From contig NC_066282.1 of NCBI RefSeq assembly GCF_905404315.1, positions 6,906,501-6,970,500 on the forward strand: a stretch of DNA of 64,000 nucleotides, in the 5' to 3' direction. The position numbers and the translations under genes are program-made. Below, piece after piece: positions 1-11,542 of this stretch; positions within the stretch are counted from its first letter, which is position 1, and every line of letters starts with the position of its first letter. Source of the DNA: Leptidea sinapis. Taxonomy: Eukaryota; Arthropoda; Insecta; Lepidoptera; Pieridae. The notes beneath the pieces were generated by a model, which made no database searches, was not told where the DNA came from, and worked only from the letters and a program-made list of their open reading frames with translations.

Positions 1-1738
1 CGACTTAGCCGAGTAGTAGGCATCATCAGTTTATGTCTGTTCCTGGTGTTAACATTATGGTTATGACAGTTTCTGGCAAATTCACTTATGTACATATGAA
101 CATACATTACATTATCAAGAATATATTGAGAAGCAACAGTCAAGATGTTAATTTCTTTGAATTTTGCTCTCAATGATTCTCTAGGACCTAGGTTATAAAA
201 AGCGCGAATAGCCCTCTTCTGCAGCACAAATATTGTATTAATATCGGCAGCGTTGCCCCATAGCAATATACCATAGGATATAATACTATGGAAATAACTA
301 AAGTATACTAGTCGCGCCGTATCTATGTCAGTTAATTGTCTAATCTTTTTAACCGCGTATGCTGCAGAACTAAGTCTGTTCGCCAATCCTTCAATATGGG
401 GGCCCCATTGTAATTGGAATCTAGAGTTATGCCAAGAAATATAGTAGATTCCTCCGGTTCTATCACCTCTCCGTTTAACAAAACATTTGCATTTACATAT
501 TTGACATTTGGTACGGTAAATTTAATGAATTTAGTTTTCTTGCTATTTAACAATAGGTTATTAGCTCTAAACCAGTACACGATGTCAGATAAAATATCGT
601 TCACTTCGTCATACGTAGCTTGGTTTCTTTTCACTTTGAAAATCATTGAAGTGTCGTCCGCAAACAATACTACCTTATTTTTCTCGATAAGATTAGGAAG
701 ATCATTTATATAGATAAGGAAGAGGAACGGTCCAAGAATAGACCCTTGTGGTACTCCCATACTGAGAGGAGTCCCAGGAGACCTCATGCCATTCACGTCG
801 ACCCTCTGAATTCTATTGTTTAGATATGAAGTCAGAAGATCGAGCGCAGTTCCTTTTATGCCATAGAGGTATAGCTTCCTGACCAGCGTTGAATGTTGAA
901 CACAATCAAAAGCCTTAGATAAATCACAGAAGATGCCAAGTGCATTCTGAGATTCCTCCCAGGCATCAAAAATATTCTTGATCAGCTCAACTCCTGCATC
1001 CGTTGTTGAACGTCCCCTAGTAAAGCCAAATTGTTTCAAATGAAGTAACTTATGAGAGTTAAAGTAAGTAAGCATTTGGCTTAAAATTATTTTTTCAAAA
1101 ATTTTACTAAGGGTCGGCAAAACCGACACAGGACGATAGTTGTTCGGGTCAGAAGAGCATCCCGACTTAAATATTTGTGTAATTGTACTATGTTTCAGAA
1201 GGTCAGGATTAATACAATTATTAAATACTATTGCAAGATATGGTGCTAAGACATCAATTATTGAACTTATTATTTTAACAGAAATGCCCCATATATCAGC
1301 AGTTTTTTCATGTCTAGAGATTTAAAAGTTTTAATTATTTCTCCAGGGCTAACAAAACTAAAATTGAAACTTTCTTGATATCCTATAACATTTTCCAGAA
1401 GAAGTGACTCAGCAACACTGGTGGAGGAGACAAGAGTGTTTGTGATAGAAACTGGAATCTCAGAAAAAAATTTCTCAAAAGCAATAGCAACTTCCTGCTG
1501 AGATTGAATTATTGTATTGTTTATTGATAGATTATATTCACTGTTGCGTTCTTTCAATCTTCCAGATTCCCAGTTAATAACATTCCAAGTCATCTTTATT
1601 TTATTTGGTGCATTTTTAATTAATTTTCTGATATGCATAGGCTTTGCAATAGAACAAACACTTTTAAATAATTTAGAGTATTTTTTAACATACTCGAGAA
1701 AAGATGCATCATGATTATACAATGATCTCTCACTATAT
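1..1738 (-). mobile_element. LINE A copy 1: CR1/Jockey-like reverse transcriptase, 5'-truncated, runs off the window
   Basis: A reverse transcriptase reads right to left. It starts in the linker that follows the endonuclease (about 1722) and passes through NNYRPVSVLP, the GFTRGRST block, MGVPQGSILGP and the catalytic FADD box (near 690), to the C-terminal thumb and tail, which leave the window at position 1. The catalytic aspartates are intact. The frame breaks twice: one A is missing from an A run near 1301-1306 (MKK then TADIWG in the next frame), and one base is missing near 418 (before LQWGPHIEG). No endonuclease is present, so this is a 5'-truncated dead copy. The same family recurs at 6.98-7.86 and 13.13-14.10 kb on the same strand. 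The clade (CR1 versus Jockey) is my inference from the FADD and SILGP motifs. Confidence 0.9.
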
Positions 1739-1764
1739 AGTTCATATAGCCTTTGTCTGCTCCT

Positions 1765-1823
1765 ATGAATGCCAGCTGTTGCCCAGAATGCCAGCTGTTG
1801 CCCATGAATGCCAGTTGTTGTCC
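1765..1823. repeat. Short tandem repeat, three 19-20 bp units
   Basis: Three consecutive units of the form GAATGCCAGCTGTTGCCC lie just beyond the truncated 5' end of the retroelement. The third unit carries two substitutions. Confidence 0.85.
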
Positions 1824-2825
1824 AAAACTTTACGCGGCGTCATTAGGCGTTACTCGCCACAAACTCGCCCACATCCCGAACGCTATACGTCCCTGCAATA
1901 CGCCACTATTTGAGAAACTGTATTAAATATATTTCGTATCCTTGTCGTCATAGGCCTGGCCTGTTGTCATGCGCTCCTAACAGTAAGAGACCATTTCTAG
2001 ACGTATAATGTATCTTAGTTACGGGTATTACCTAAGTTTTGCAATTTCGCAAAGGATTCAAACGTTTAAATTTATATAATACATTTGATTACGAGACGGT
2101 GTGAGATACGGCCGTATTTGAAGCGAACATTAACCAGGATCGGTAGCAATTGGCATCTAATGTAAAATGCAACGTTCATAGTGTTTCATTGAGTTTCAAA
2201 GCGTTTCTCTCGTCCTTTATCGGTCGAATTTAATATTCGCTGAAATTTTCGGTGGATCTTATATTTTGTTTTGGGATATTATAAAAGATATGTATATAAT
2301 GCAAAAGTGTGTCAATATTATTATAATACTTTAGTTTATTATAATTTCATCTTATTATCTATATTAATGTATATGTAACATATTTTTAAAAAACAATATT
2401 ACAAATATAAATATAAAAAATGCGTGCCGTTTCCAAAACAGCTGCTTTCTCTCTAACTGACTCTAAATCCAGTTATTAAGTGAGAGCCTCTTGAGATGAT
2501 GGTCGAGGCTCTTTGCTATAAGACCTTTTACGGAAACGACTATTACTGTTTTATCAACATCCCACATGTCAGTTACCTCGTGTGCTAGGTCTAGGTACTT
2601 CGAAAATTATAATTATTATTATATGTTACATAAATAATAGAAATTAATTAGTATAATATGTACTTTATGTTACAATCAAATTAAGAAGCTCCATCGCTTC
2701 TAGGTTTTGCTAGTCAAACCTCAGGTCTGACCTTAGGAAAAGTCAAAGTCAATAGTGTCAGTTGTTGACTATCGAATTTAAGTGAAGCTAACAGTTGCTT
2801 TAATAACCTAGTCGATTTCGGCTAT
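1824..2825. other. AT-rich interval, no gene seen
   Basis: I find no long frame with coding character and no recognisable element. A tail-like phrase GTGTGTCAATATTATTATAA near 2305 resembles the 3' tail of the SINE at 45.0-45.26 kb, but it is too short to call. Confidence 0.5.
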
Positions 2826-2920
2826 CGTTTTTTACAATTTTATAACCGTCATCTGACAATCTATCAATAACTGCACGTTTCACGCAATCGAGTGAATCAG
2901 TTGTTTCTTAGAGAGTTTCG
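2826..2920 (+). repeat. Dispersed repeat, copy 1 (partner at 48984-49078)
   Basis: About 95 bp match 48984-49078 in the same orientation. Shared landmarks are CGTTTTTTACAA, CCGTCA, GCACGTTTCA, CAATCGAGTGAATC and TTTCTTAGAGAGTTTC. The family is unknown to me and the borders are only approximate. Confidence 0.7.
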
Positions 2921-3986
2921 GTAAGCTGCTAAAATTATTCAGCGTTTGACAGTCTAAGTCGGTGTACTCTAGGGTAAGATATATTTTTTACGTTTTTGTG
3001 TAATAATTATTGTATCATAATTAATATATTAAACTAGGTTGCTGCAATCGCTCGTCGTACCGCAGCTGCGGCATAAATTTGCGCGAAGCAAGGTAAACTA
3101 AGTCTGTACACAAGAACAAAACAAAATTAATCAAACAAGATTTGATCAATCGGGTCAATTTTTAAAGAAATATAAATAGGGCGTGTAGATAATTTTTGTT
3201 TTAATTATAATAATTAAATCAAGTCGAAATTCAAAATTCTGTCTCGACAATACCCTAGAACATTTTGCTTTAGCTTTCTATGAGTTCAATTTTTTTTTAA
3301 ATCGGTCCAGAAATGGCCTAGAAACTATTTAACACTGAAATCAACTGGAGTCACCCGGTGAGAGCTCCGCTTCGCTTCGCTCAATAAATTGTTGGTAGGC
3401 TCCCCAGGTTGGTCAATCTAAAATTATTGGTCTGTTTTGGATATTGACTAGCATAATACCATTAATTATTGACGGTATGTGTGGATTGATGCAACTACTG
3501 TACTCAATTATAACTCTTGTGTTTTTACTTACTAATTTACATTTAATTTTTTGATTTACACGTGTAAGGCATTTAATATTTGACGTTCGAGTATTTTTGT
3601 TGCATCACTTTACAAATATTGAAATTGAAATGATTTGTAAAACGATAACGCTGTAAATGTTGATTAAAAAGAGTGGCGTAAAGTTTCTTGCCATTTCTTC
3701 TGATTAAAATGGTGTTAAATTTAAATAGAGAAGAAAACTTTTGACGTTCATAAGTAATTGGTTTGTCAAATAAATTAAAATAAAACAAGTGCGTGAGATT
3801 TTTATTTAATTTGGCTATCTTCTTGATACTAATGTCGACAATAATCGAATGTCAAAGTCATCTCATAAGCTTAATAATATGAGCCATCAATACAACTCTT
3901 TATAAAGAATATATTCAACAACATGTTGTACTTTTGGTTTCTTCTAATTACTAAGCAAGGCCAGTTTTATAAAGTGACATTCTATT
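2921..3986. other. AT-rich interval, no gene seen
   Basis: Short frames here have no family resemblance and biased, low-complexity composition. I see no mobile element with definable ends. Confidence 0.5.
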
Positions 3987-4257
3987 ATATCATCATAATC
4001 ATCCGAAAGACGTCCACTGTTAGACAAAGGCCTCTCCCAAGGATTTCCACGACGATCGGTCCTGCGCTGCCCTCATCCAACGTATTCCGGCGATATTTAC
4101 CACATCGAAGGTCCATCTTGTGGGGGGCCTACCAACACTGCGTCTTCCGGTACGTGGTCGTCATTCGAGTTCGAGTTCATCAAACTATGTGCCCCGCCCA
4201 CTGCCATATCAGTTTCGCAATCATTCACAATCATTCTATCATATTCTCCAACATAAA
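3987..4257 (-). mobile_element. RTE-type LINE, 3'-terminal fragment
   Basis: Read on the minus strand, this is the C-terminal tail of an RTE-type reverse transcriptase (the part resembling GKKVLEWRPRTGKRSVGRP followed by QDRSSW), ending near CATCATAATCATCC, a decayed form of the GAT-rich tail. Related tails lie at 15.1, 29.4, 44.2 and 55.9 kb. The reading frame is broken, so this is a severely 5'-truncated relic. Confidence 0.8.
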
Positions 4258-4775
4258 TCTTCATGATACGAGTTTCGTATGTAACTGAAAAGGTATTACG
4301 ATTATAACAGAATAATATAAGTCTATTTGAGGCCCGAATAATGTCTAGAAATATACTTCAGGGCAATACGCCCTACGTCATAACTTTCTTATGCCGTCTT
4401 TTATTAAATTCTTACAATATTCTCATAATGAAGTACAGTGGTAGTCCTTTGAGGATATTTTGAATGTTATAAACGTTACAAAGAAGTTAAATGATTTTTG
4501 ATGAAGCGTGGATAAAGTTGTTCTTACTAGTGTTAAACGTTAACCTTAAACATTTTTGTAAAATATCTCCTTTTAATACTGTTTAATTTAACGTTCAGTG
4601 ATAATGAAAGAATCTGAACGATTTAACTGCCAATTTAAACAAATATATTTACAAATACGAAATAGATATTCCTATTGAATTATTTTATGCAAAATTGTAT
4701 CACACTTATAATATACTCGTAGCCCTAAAGACGTTTCAGCCGTGACCTAATAAGAGGTGAATGCATTCTATGGAT
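4258..4775. other. AT-rich interval, no gene seen
   Basis: No coding frame, RNA gene or repeat end was recognised. Confidence 0.5.
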
Positions 4776-4862
4776 TCCCCGCATCATGTTGAAGTCTGGC
4801 ATTCTACAATCACGTATTTTGCGAGAAACATATTGCCTCGCACAGCCACTTTGTGGAATCAA
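4776..4862 (+). mobile_element. LINE E C-terminal scrap
   Basis: The plus strand encodes a short stretch resembling HHVEVWHSTITYFARN, then [11 protein letters not shown]. It matches the C-terminal end of the LINE at 47.16-47.64 kb ([25 protein letters not shown]). Only about 29 codons remain. Confidence 0.7.
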
Positions 4863-4865
4863 TTC

Positions 4866-4998
4866 AAGTCATGTATATATTTATGATGGGTGTATTTATG
4901 CATTTAAGTTAGTATATTCTATTAAAAATATCGTTGTTTTGTACCGATAGTACAGGCTATGCCTAGTTTGGGGCAAGATAATTTGTGTTGCTGTATAT
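4866..4998 (+). repeat. SINE-2 3' portion without its tRNA head
   Basis: The body TTTAAGTTAGTATATTCTAT, then GTACAGGCTATGCCTAGTTTGGGGCAAGAT, matches the 3' half of the tRNA-derived SINE at 45.0-45.26 kb. No tRNA-like head is present. It abuts the LINE E scrap directly. Confidence 0.75.
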
Positions 4999-5239
4999 TA
5001 TTTAAAAGTAGTGTATATTTTAAAGTACTTATTATTCAAACTACTTATAATATGTAAAGACCTTTAAAGTATTTTTATTTATTCATTTTTATATTCGCTT
5101 TCGATCTAGCAAATATCGTTTTGATCCGAAATGGTTTTTAATTAAGCGTTAAATAGATAATAACATGCCTTCTTTTAATTGAGTAAATGGAAGATATTAT
5201 GGTTAAAATTTCTATTTAATTCTGTTTTTTTTTTATATA

Positions 5240-5420
5240 TAAAAATAAGGGACGAGACGAGCAGGTCGTTCGAGCTTATGGTAATTGATACGCCCTGCCC
5301 ATTATAATGCAATGCCGATCAGAATTCTTGAAATACCCCAAAAGTTTTGAGCGGCAGGAAATACAGTAATGTTTACACATTACTGCTTCATGTGATGTAA
5401 GCCTTCTTGATTTCTTCAGT
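5240..5420 (+). repeat. SINE-like repeat M, partial copy
   Basis: The copy begins AATAAGGGACGAGACGAGCAGG, continues GGTAATTGATACGCCCTGCC, and retains the hairpin block CAGTAATGTTTACACATTACTG before diverging. This high-copy family is often seen in Lepidoptera and may correspond to the Metulj SINEs, a name I give only as a possibility. The middle is internally deleted relative to the copy at 52.68-52.98 kb. Confidence 0.75.
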
Positions 5421-6430
5421 ATCAGCGAACACTGATTCTCCTTCATCGCTGTCACGGTACATACCTAATATTTTTTACTTATTGTTTGAATAATTCCTTT
5501 CTGTAAAAATAATTTAGAAGTAAAGTCCTGTTTATAAATTATTGTTATTGTTAATTCTGATACCTTAGTACCTATACATCTTATAATTATTATGTACATT
5601 TTAATTTCGTATTACGCATTACTTGATTTTTGGTTTTGCTGACCGTGTGTCTCAAATAGGTATCGCTACAAATAATGATGGCGTAACACAGTGTGTGTGT
5701 TTGGGGCTTATGAGTTTTCGCTGAGCACGTTATTAAATGTTTTTAAATTCAAACATTTCGATATGTCATAAAACTAAGCAGGAGGAGAATAAAATTGTTA
5801 GAGTAAAAGCGTGCTTGGGGAATAATTAAAAAGATAAAATAAAGGATTTATCTAACCAATGGTTGAAGACCTATTCATTGCTGCAAAATGACAGCGAAAT
5901 GCTTTTGACACCAGCCCTGCTAATAACATCTCTCGTTATACCGTCGACGAGAACCGGAACAAACTTTTGTCTAAAATTAAACCTTTGTGTGAGTCTTGAA
6001 ATGGGGCTGGAAAAATTTAATCCAGTTCAAACCTGCAGTATAAACCCTAGGGTTATTATCGGCCTACTTAGCCAAATCGTCCCCTAATCAGTGTTATACT
6101 CAACAGTTTTATTAAAATAAGTATATAATTCCCTAGACCTGTCACCAAAACTTTGATATACTTTACTATGCCACCCTCTAGCCAACTATACAAAAATCAT
6201 GCACACCTCAAATATTACAGTTTCTTTATTATTTGATTTTCAATATCACAAATCGTTCCTTTAAATGCCTTACTAGAAGACTTTGGAGAAAATTGGGATA
6301 AATAGATATATAAGTAGTGTTGACATTGATACTGAAACAAAGAAAACTAATTCTATTTTAAATGACAATTTGCTACTTTTACAGTGTGTTAGTTTAAAAC
6401 ATAAATATAATACAAATTAAAATATAAGAG
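5421..6430. other. AT-rich interval, no gene seen
   Basis: A 74-codon plus-strand frame at 5863-6087 has no recognisable motif, no splice context and no neighbour support, so I do not call it a gene. Confidence 0.5.
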
Positions 6431-6439
6431 TTTATTCGT

Positions 6440-6915
6440 AAGTGGTTTCCATTGGCTACATTACAGTCCTATAAACGTTCAAGCCTATAGAAGTACGCAC
6501 TCTTTCTATCGGAAAATTCTTCACTGCCAATCGTGTTTTAGGGACTCCAAATTATCATAGTGTTTAGAGCGAGTCGTACTCTCTAAAACTGGCCGTAAAT
6601 CATAATCCAGCGTATTACGATCGGGGCTAGACGACGGCCAGTCTTCAGCTCTGATGAGGCCCGAAAATTTCGTTTCCAACCTAGACTGCGTAGACCGAGC
6701 GATATGATCCGGCGTAGAGTCTTGCTGGAAGCACCATTATTGGTTATTGAACATGGTGTTGTTAAGGGGCTTGTTATCTTGATACACTTGTGCCGATGTT
6801 TTACCGTACTAAACCATCACCGAAGTCGGATAGCGCCCACGTTGGCCTCTGTCGACTAATTGGGGTGCTTCCTTAAAGCGTTGAGCAAAAATTCAGTCAT
6901 TTTATTTGTTAAAAT
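6440..6915 (-). pseudogene. mariner-type transposase fragment
   Basis: On the minus strand, near 6760-6560, the frame reads WCFQQDSTPDHIARSTQS, then RAEDWPSSSPDRNTLDYDL. These are the second catalytic aspartate block (QQDSTPDH) and the third block (SSPDxNxLDYDLW) of a mariner-like transposase with a D in the third acidic position (DD37D-like, inferred). Stops interrupt it before WCFQQD and after LKHDWQ, and the final residue of the YDLW motif has changed. The N-terminal DNA-binding part is missing and I could not identify inverted repeats. Confidence 0.85.
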
Positions 6916-6984
6916 GTTGCTCAGTTGTAACAAAAATCTTATTCGTAACCAATTTTTTTTTACTTCGGACTACGTATGAAAGCG

Positions 6985-7856
6985 CTCTAAATGTAAATGT
7001 GAAAAACTAAGTACGTAGAAATTATTTTTATTTTATGAAGCCTACTAGAATTAGTTACAAGCAATCCCTTAGTTCTAGTGTTATAATAATGAAAATCACT
7101 ATGAAGAGCAAAAAGGTGACGATTTTTGTGAACGTATATTAAATTTTCATAAATGTACTGAGAATGAACAGTCATAATATTTATTTCTTTAAATTTTTCT
7201 TTGAGAGACTGTCTACAACCAAGCTGATATATAGCACGAACAGCTCTCTTATGCAGAGCAAACACTATATCAATGTCAGCAGCATGACCCCATAATAAAA
7301 TACCGTACGTCATGCTGTGAAAATAACTGAAGTACACTAATCTAGCGGTCGCAACATTCGTGTACTCTCTAATCTTTCTAACTGCATATGCCACAGAGCT
7401 GAGTCTATCTGCTAGATGGGCAATATGTGGACCCCACTGAAGCTTTTTATCTAACGTGATACCCAAGAAAACCGTAGTGTCCACAAGTTCCAATCTCTGG
7501 TCATTTATAAGTACGATGGTTTGGTGTAACGAATCGTAAACACTTTGTTTTTTTAGTGTTTAAGTGCAGATTATTCGTCTCAAACCAACGCACTATCTTT
7601 GAGAGTGCATTGTTTACCTCGTCATCAATATCTGCACGTCGCTTCACTTTAAAAATAAGTGAAGTATCATAAGCAAACAATACAATCTCATGGCTATCAT
7701 CTACCACAAACGGTAGATCGTTAATATATATAAGAAATAAGAAAGGACCGAGAATTGAACCCTGTGGAACACCTATTCCCACAGGTTTACCCGAGGACCG
7801 TTTGCCATTTACATCGACTATCTGAACTCTTTCACTTAAATATGATTTTAACTTAT
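6985..7856 (-). mobile_element. LINE A copy 2: reverse transcriptase fragment with a mutated active site
   Basis: The minus strand reads VNGKRSSGKPVG, GVPQGSILGPFLFLIYINDLP and then VLFAYDTSLIFKVK, followed in another frame by VFLGITLDKKLQWGPH and the C-terminal LLWGHAADIDIVFALHKRA region. The canonical FADD has become FAYD (near 7660), so the polymerase would be dead even without the frameshift near 7500. The copy is 5'-truncated near 7856. It is closer to copy 3 (13.13-14.10 kb) than to copy 1. Confidence 0.9.
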
Positions 7857-7992
7857 TAATTTATTAACTTATAATACTCCTGCTCATGTGTATGTTACTG
7901 ATCTCATCCTAATGACTGGACCGATTTTTCAAATTTAAGACGTGTGTACAGCACAACGTCTGTCGGGTCCACTAGTAGATATATAATAATAA

Positions 7993-8116
7993 GCACTAAA
8001 AGGTAAAAGATAATTGCGTATTTCAAAATAACAATAATTGTAACTAGAATAAGATTAATTAATTTGATTAAATAGATTGTATAAGAATACGCAATTATTT
8101 CTTTACTTTTTAGTGC
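7993..8116. mobile_element. MITE-1, 124 bp with about 31-bp terminal inverted repeats
   Basis: The left end GCACTAAAAGGTAAAAGATA mirrors the right end, whose complement begins GCACTAAAAAGTAAAGAAAT. Both arms continue into AATTGCGTATT. The flanks are AT-rich and the target duplication is not clear. A second, longer member with the same ends lies at 28150-28445. Confidence 0.8.
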
Positions 8117-8125
8117 ATAATATTA

Positions 8126-8635
8126 TATGTTTGGTTTTGGATTTTTTTTAATCGCTTGTGTTTTTTTTATATGGAATAAATGTTTATTAGACTATTATTT
8201 AATAGTCTTCAAAGACTATACGTACGATATCATTCTTCATTGATAAGGCTCGTCATCTTATTGTGTTTTATATAGGTAATATAAACTGCAGTAAATGTAG
8301 CCAAATAAATCATTAATCATTTAATTCAAATAAATAAAGTTGTAATTAACGAACATTTCGTACAATAATATATTCAAATAATAATTATTATTATCTGCCA
8401 CAACATTAGTTCATTGAACCATGTGGCTTATATAAGAACGTTTAATTGATCAAGGTCGGCATCACGTTTTCAGTTTTAGCACTCAAAATACAGTCCACAT
8501 AATTCCAAGATTCATTATTATTTTCATATTGCTGTTCTGTTAAGTGCTACAGGAGGTTTCATTTATCATGTGGCTATAAATACATGTATTTTTATTTTTT
8601 AAGAAAAATGATATCTTGAACTTATTTGTATATTT
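8126..8635. other. AT-rich interval, no gene seen
   Basis: No feature recognised between the MITE and the degenerate RTE-like piece. Confidence 0.5.
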
Positions 8636-8639
8636 CACA

Positions 8640-8790
8640 TCATCAGCACACCTCTTACACGGACTTCCAGCTTTTGTAATGCCCATCGGCCCTTTCCATT
8701 TCGTTCTCTGTATCTTCCATCTCTTGTCTGTGAGTCGTGATTGAGATGATGATGTGATTGAAAACGCTGGAAAAGACTGGCTAATATTGG
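8640..8790 (-). mobile_element. Possible degenerate RTE-type tail
   Basis: The minus strand reads LTDKRWKIQRTKWKG, then KRCADDVKY. This resembles the DxRWxxxILEWxP...RPxxRWxDDI tail of RTE-type LINEs but is heavily decayed. Chance similarity is possible. Confidence 0.35.
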
Positions 8791-8799
8791 GCAAATACC

Positions 8800-9477
8800 G
8801 TATTGTGTGGAAGAAAATGCAGGAGGCTTTCACCCAAAGAGGGGCCCATACTACTTATTAAAACATTGATAATTATTAAGAAATAGATACAAAACTTATT
8901 AACACAAAACTTTTTCTCTATTTAATTCTTACAATATTAGGCTTAAGTTAAGTTAGGTTTACTAACAATAATTATAAGTTTTTTTAAATTTTTTTAAATT
9001 TAGTTTAATTTAATTATGTAGTTTAGTTTGGGAATAAAAGTCTTTTTTATTTTATTTTTAATAATATGTATTATAGTTTCGTATAGCCAATAGAGTTAGT
9101 GTTCAATAATTATTATTGCTAATAGAACCTAGGGGATAATGACATCAGCGGAAGATTTTATTACAACAACAAGATCAAAAGATATCAATTAGATTTTTAC
9201 ATCGTAAAAGCGGCCAAGTTTCTCGTAAATGTCTCAAACACTCGTAATATAACTATAAAATGAAGTTTGTTGACAAACAGGTAAATAAAATAATAATAAT
9301 ATTATTTTGAACAGGACAACAACAGACTATGGGTCTGTTATGGAGTTTTCTAAGCCTTTTGGTTTGAGAGTTTCATCAAACTAATGCGCGGTGTTCTCAA
9401 CTAAGTAATATTATTATGGGTTTGTTGTACGTACCAGGAGGGCTCCTTTTTTGTGTAAATATTATTGTGTGTCTATC
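8800..9477. other. AT-rich interval, no gene seen
   Basis: An AATAAAAG followed by a T-rich stretch near 9030-9060 could be an old polyadenylated 3' end on the plus strand. I see no coding sequence upstream of it. Confidence 0.45.
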
Positions 9478-9670
9478 TGAAGGGCGGCGTAGCTAGTGAA
9501 ATTACTGGGCAAATGAAACTTAACATCTTATATCTCAAGGTGATGAGCGCAATTGTAGTGATACTCAGAATTTTTGGAATTTTTCAAGAATCTTGAGCGG
9601 CACTGCATGAGCTGAACGCCTTGCTCAAACGGGAGTCTCTCTTATGAAATAGGCACGATGATGAGTTTTA
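9478..9670 (-). repeat. SINE-like repeat M, partial copy
   Basis: The copy retains GTAGCTAGTGAAATTACTGGG, ATGAGCGCAATTGTAGTG and TCTTGAGCGGCACTGCAT in minus orientation. The AATAAGGGACGAGACG end is mostly lost. Confidence 0.75.
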
Positions 9671-10394
9671 AAAAAAATATATATTTCAGTTATAAAATGT
9701 ATTTCGAACCTGGTTGAATTACTACAGGCCACATTACCACTGGACCTCACTGTAACGCGAAACCCCCTCCCGTTACCCTTTCACCCCCTCGCGCTGGTCC
9801 AGTTGCGTCAGTACGGTTTGCAGTTTCATTACCGTTAGGTACATGTCATGATATTTTTGTGGTATCATTGCTTTGTTTATGAAGTTTTCATTGTTACGTT
9901 TTGACTTTTGCTGTTAAAAGTTCTGCCGTTTCTGATGCTCTCTGTCGCTATAATAGTACTGCCAGAAAAGTATATATTCCCTTGGCACATTCCCTATTTG
10001 GGGTCGGCCCTCCTGATACTACATCGCCACTGTTTGTGATCTTGGGTCATTGCTGGCGTGAGGCCTAGCATCGTCATGTCTTTGTTTTGGTGGGCGGCCT
10101 CTGCCTCCCTTCACCTCATCCATATCTATAACTCGTCATGTGGTGTTCGTTCCTACGCTTTACATGCCTATGGCTATATTACTAATCAATCTAAGCCTAA
10201 TCGGCCTTCCTGCATACATCATAAAGATGTATAGCAATTTTAAAGGTGCCTCGTATATACTCATTCCGAAAATATACTCGGATATACTGCCAGAAAAGCA
10301 AAAACTTTTTTTTTCTTTAACCAGATTCTTTCATATTATTTTTTTCATCATTTTAATAATAATAATCAGCGTTACAACACAACACCTTTACATC
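9671..10394. other. Non-coding interval with a C-rich patch
   Basis: A locally GC-rich patch at 9740-9810 (ACGCGAAACCCCCTCCCG) stands out from the AT-rich surroundings. I recognise no gene. The 87-codon frame at 10140-10403 is low-complexity and hydrophobic by composition only. Confidence 0.4.
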
Positions 10395-11460
10395 AATCAA
10401 TAATGACTATGGAGTTCCCCAGGGAAGTGTTTTGGGCCCTACACTATACCTAGCTTACATTAACCCTCTTTGTAAGATTTCTCCCACGTCAGGACGTATC
10501 GTTTGCTTTGCCGATGATACTGTGGTTTTATTTCATGGAAATCAGTGAAATGACGTGAAATCGTTAGCTGAAGAAGTATTGATCCAAATCACGTCTTGGC
10601 TGGAAAATAGTTTACTAACTGTCAATACCGCTAAGACTAAATATATGTGCTTCAATCTCTCCAACAGAAATAATCATGACGGACAATTTACTCTCCCAAT
10701 ACACACGTATCCTTATAACCGGAAAAACAATCGATCTTATTGTAAATGTAACATCCTAGCCAAAGAGGAAACCATGAAATACCTTGGTGTTACGCTAGAC
10801 GAACACCTCAATTGGACGACCCACATTTATAATACAAAAAATAAAATAAAACGTCTCATTCCACTATTTAGAAATCTAAGAGACGTGGCCCCAGTCGAGA
10901 CAACTATGATGGTGTATCAATCTCTCTGACAATTCCACTCATGACGTTCCAATCATGACCTATTGCATTTGTGCATGGGGTGGAGGCTGGCTAAACGTTT
11001 GTGCTTCAGTTAGAACGAGCGCACAGAACTCTAGTAAAAACAATTTTCAATAAGCCGTTTAGGTACCCAACCAACCAATTACAAGAAGAGAGTAAACTTC
11101 TTAGTGTCCGTCAGCAATATATTTATGGTATAATTTCAAGATTTCATGTAAAAAGTAATATAAACAGTAATGATAATAACAGAATAACCACATTTCGTAC
11201 CCCAATCACTAAAACAGGCTTTGCAGTCACAATATGAATTTAATTCGGCATACGCGTATAACTACTTCAGTAAATATAATAAAAATATAAGTAAAATAAA
11301 TAAATACTTTTTAACAAAATCTTTGAAATCATGGCTAGTAGTATAAAAATACGACGATACAGAAAACGTTCTTAAAATTAAAACTTAATATTGAATTACT
11401 AACATTTATTTAATCTAACAAATACCTTGTTTGACATACTAACAAAGACTTAATAAAAAT
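10395..11460 (+). mobile_element. LINE B: Jockey-like reverse transcriptase C-terminal half
   Basis: The plus strand reads DYGVPQGSVLGPTLYLAYIN, then CFADDTVVLFHG, a stop, and a longer frame at 10555-10929 with SWLENSLLTVNTAKT and MKYLGVTLDEHLNW. A last frame at 11001-11237 (QLERAHRTLVKTIFNKPFRY) carries the C-terminus. The FADD active site is intact, but at least one stop (near 10546) and a frameshift with a stop near 10927 break the protein. The copy is 5'-truncated just before the VPQG block. A CA-rich simple repeat follows the 3' end. Confidence 0.9.
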
Positions 11461-11465
11461 AAATA

Positions 11466-11542
11466 AAACAAACGCACACACACGCAAACACACACACACA
11501 TTTACACACACATTTACACACACACGCACACACACATACCTC
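11466..11542. repeat. Imperfect (CA)n microsatellite
   Basis: Repeated CACACA blocks are interrupted by CGCAAA, TTTACACA and CGCA. They sit just beyond the LINE B 3' region. Confidence 0.9.

Noticed and set aside
3923..4288. A 121-codon plus-strand frame as a gene
   Set aside because: It is the antisense of an RTE tail relic.
11466..11542. The CA-rich repeats as a CRISPR-like array
   Set aside because: It is an ordinary dinucleotide microsatellite with no uniform repeat-spacer pattern.
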